NCBI GenBank assembly: GCA_024638655.1
Contig: JAHEJW010000024.1
Span: 3,106 to 36,035 of the forward strand
From: a bacterium
Lineage (GTDB): Bacteria; Actinomycetota; Acidimicrobiia; Spongiisociales; ZC4RG35
Length of the DNA stretch: 32,930 nt
Reading direction: 5' to 3'
A model generated the notes under the pieces. The model saw nothing but the letters and a program-made list of their open reading frames with translations, had not been told where the DNA came from and searched no databases. Shown here one piece after another: positions 32,226-32,930 of this stretch. Every line of letters begins with the position of its first letter. Position 1 is the first letter of the stretch. The translations under genes and the position numbers were made by a program.

Positions 32226-32930
32226 ATGCTCGTTGCTGTCTGGTTCACACAACGTCCTCTGACGACCTGGACGAGCGGCAACCCCGGCCTCAACTTCTAC
32301 GTCGTCCAGCCGGTCATATGGTCTGCATTCGCCGTCCTCGCCTGGCGGCTCTATCGGCGACTCCCCGACGCTCTGCCATACAGCCGCACCCTCGCCCGAA
32401 TCGGGTTCCTGGCGGGCCTCTTCCAGGCTTCGGTCTTCATCCTCACCGGGCTCGCTGTCGGATTCGGTGACAACCCACTGGCGGGCGAGCTCGTCAACTA
32501 TCCCCTCAACGTCCTGTACTTCACGACCCTGGCCGCAGGCATCGAGCTGACCCGTGCCACGGTCTTTCACACGTGGCGACGAGTCAACGAGCCGGGTGCA
32601 TTCGTCGCTGTCGTGGTGCTGTTTGCTGTTGCGGCAATTCCGTTGGGACAGCTGGACTTGATCATCGATGTCGACACCGCCTTTCGGGTCGGGGTCGGCC
32701 GATATGTGCCCGCCCTGACGCTGTCGGCTGTCCTCACCTCGTTCACCGCCGGTGGCGGGATCCTGGTCTCTGCTGCCTACCGATGGCCTTTGCTGGCGAT
32801 GCTGTGGACGTTCCCGATACTCCCGAACCATGACTGGCCGGTTCAGGCCTTGATCGACACCGCCCTGCCGCTCCTCGCGCTGATCGTGGCTCGCACGCTC
32901 TACGAAGGCACGGCCGAATTCGCCCTGAGA
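32226..32930 (+). CDS. SipW-like signal peptidase I, N-terminal membrane domain (cut by window end)
   Basis: An open frame of 235 codons from the ATG at 32226 to the window end. It contains about six hydrophobic segments, with pieces typical of the N-terminal multi-helix domain of archaeal/SipW-type signal peptidases found in Chloroflexota and Clostridia: YPLNVLYFTTLAAGIELTRA, then SAAYRWPLLAMLWTFPILPN and WPVQALIDTALPLLALIVAR. In such proteins the Ser-x-Met-Glu-Pro catalytic region follows, which would lie beyond the window. Location after three SipW-type substrates supports the call. The start is uncertain: GTG codons at 31941 and 32019 are in frame, but none has a good ribosome-binding site. 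I recognise the family from memory, not from a search. Confidence 0.68.
   Translation, partial: MLVAVWFTQRPLTTWTSGNPGLNFYVVQPVIWSAFAVLAWRLYRRLPDALPYSRTLARIGFLAGLFQASVFILTGLAVGFGDNPLAGELVNYPLNVLYFTTLAAGIELTRATVFHTWRRVNEPGAFVAVVVLFAVAAIPLGQLDLIIDVDTAFRVGVGRYVPALTLSAVLTSFTAGGGILVSAAYRWPLLAMLWTFPILPNHDWPVQALIDTALPLLALIVARTLYEGTAEFALR

Overview
The window is a gene-dense, GC-rich stretch (about 60-65% GC by eye) that fits an actinobacterium, probably a deep or environmental lineage such as Acidimicrobiia. This is an inference from a mycothiol-dependent maleylpyruvate isomerase-type protein, a zinc-ribbon/cyclase/AAA/TPR giant protein, DUF2207 and LemA membrane proteins, a winged-helix Rv2258c-type methyltransferase, and frequent GTG/TTG starts. 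I see no tRNA, rRNA, CRISPR array, insertion sequence or prophage.

Positions 1-11128 hold an aromatic amino-acid and acyl-CoA catabolic region. A plus-strand operon carries a short-chain dehydrogenase, tryptophan 2,3-dioxygenase, a kynureninase-like enzyme and an SbnI/SerK-like ParB-fold protein. Divergent from it is a benzoate-CoA-ligase-family gene. Nearby are a Rid-family protein, a crotonase, an acyl-CoA dehydrogenase, a 4HBT thioesterase and a CoA-binding protein. Together they suggest tryptophan -> kynurenine -> anthranilate -> anthraniloyl-CoA followed by CoA-thioester chemistry. The formamidase and the signature 2-aminobenzoyl-CoA monooxygenase are not in the window. A 12-helix membrane protein that looks like a degenerate haem-copper-oxidase core sits inside this region.

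Positions 11193-16251 are a histidine-utilisation operon (hutH, hutI, a methyltransferase, hutF). It follows the formimidoylglutamate deiminase branch; hutU and hutG are not here. It meets an M15 (VanY-type) peptidase gene head-on, with overlapping stop codons.

Positions 16248-23793 are a minus-strand run of envelope and signalling genes: the M15 peptidase, DUF2207, LemA, and a 1164-residue zinc-ribbon/adenylate cyclase/AAA/TPR protein, followed by a mycothiol-dependent isomerase-type gene. Positions 23780-26855 contain sucD, sucC, a stand-alone cobalamin-binding domain of the methylmalonyl-CoA mutase type, and a stand-alone cyclic-nucleotide-binding protein. A transaldolase gene follows on the plus strand.

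Positions 28235-32930 look like a SipW/TasA-type surface-protein locus. Three exported proteins with SipW-like signal regions (the latter two are tandem paralogues) are followed by a strong hairpin terminator and an RNA-structured non-coding stretch. Last comes the N-terminal multi-membrane domain of a SipW-like signal peptidase, cut by the window end. This locus is the most system-like and least conventional part of the window.
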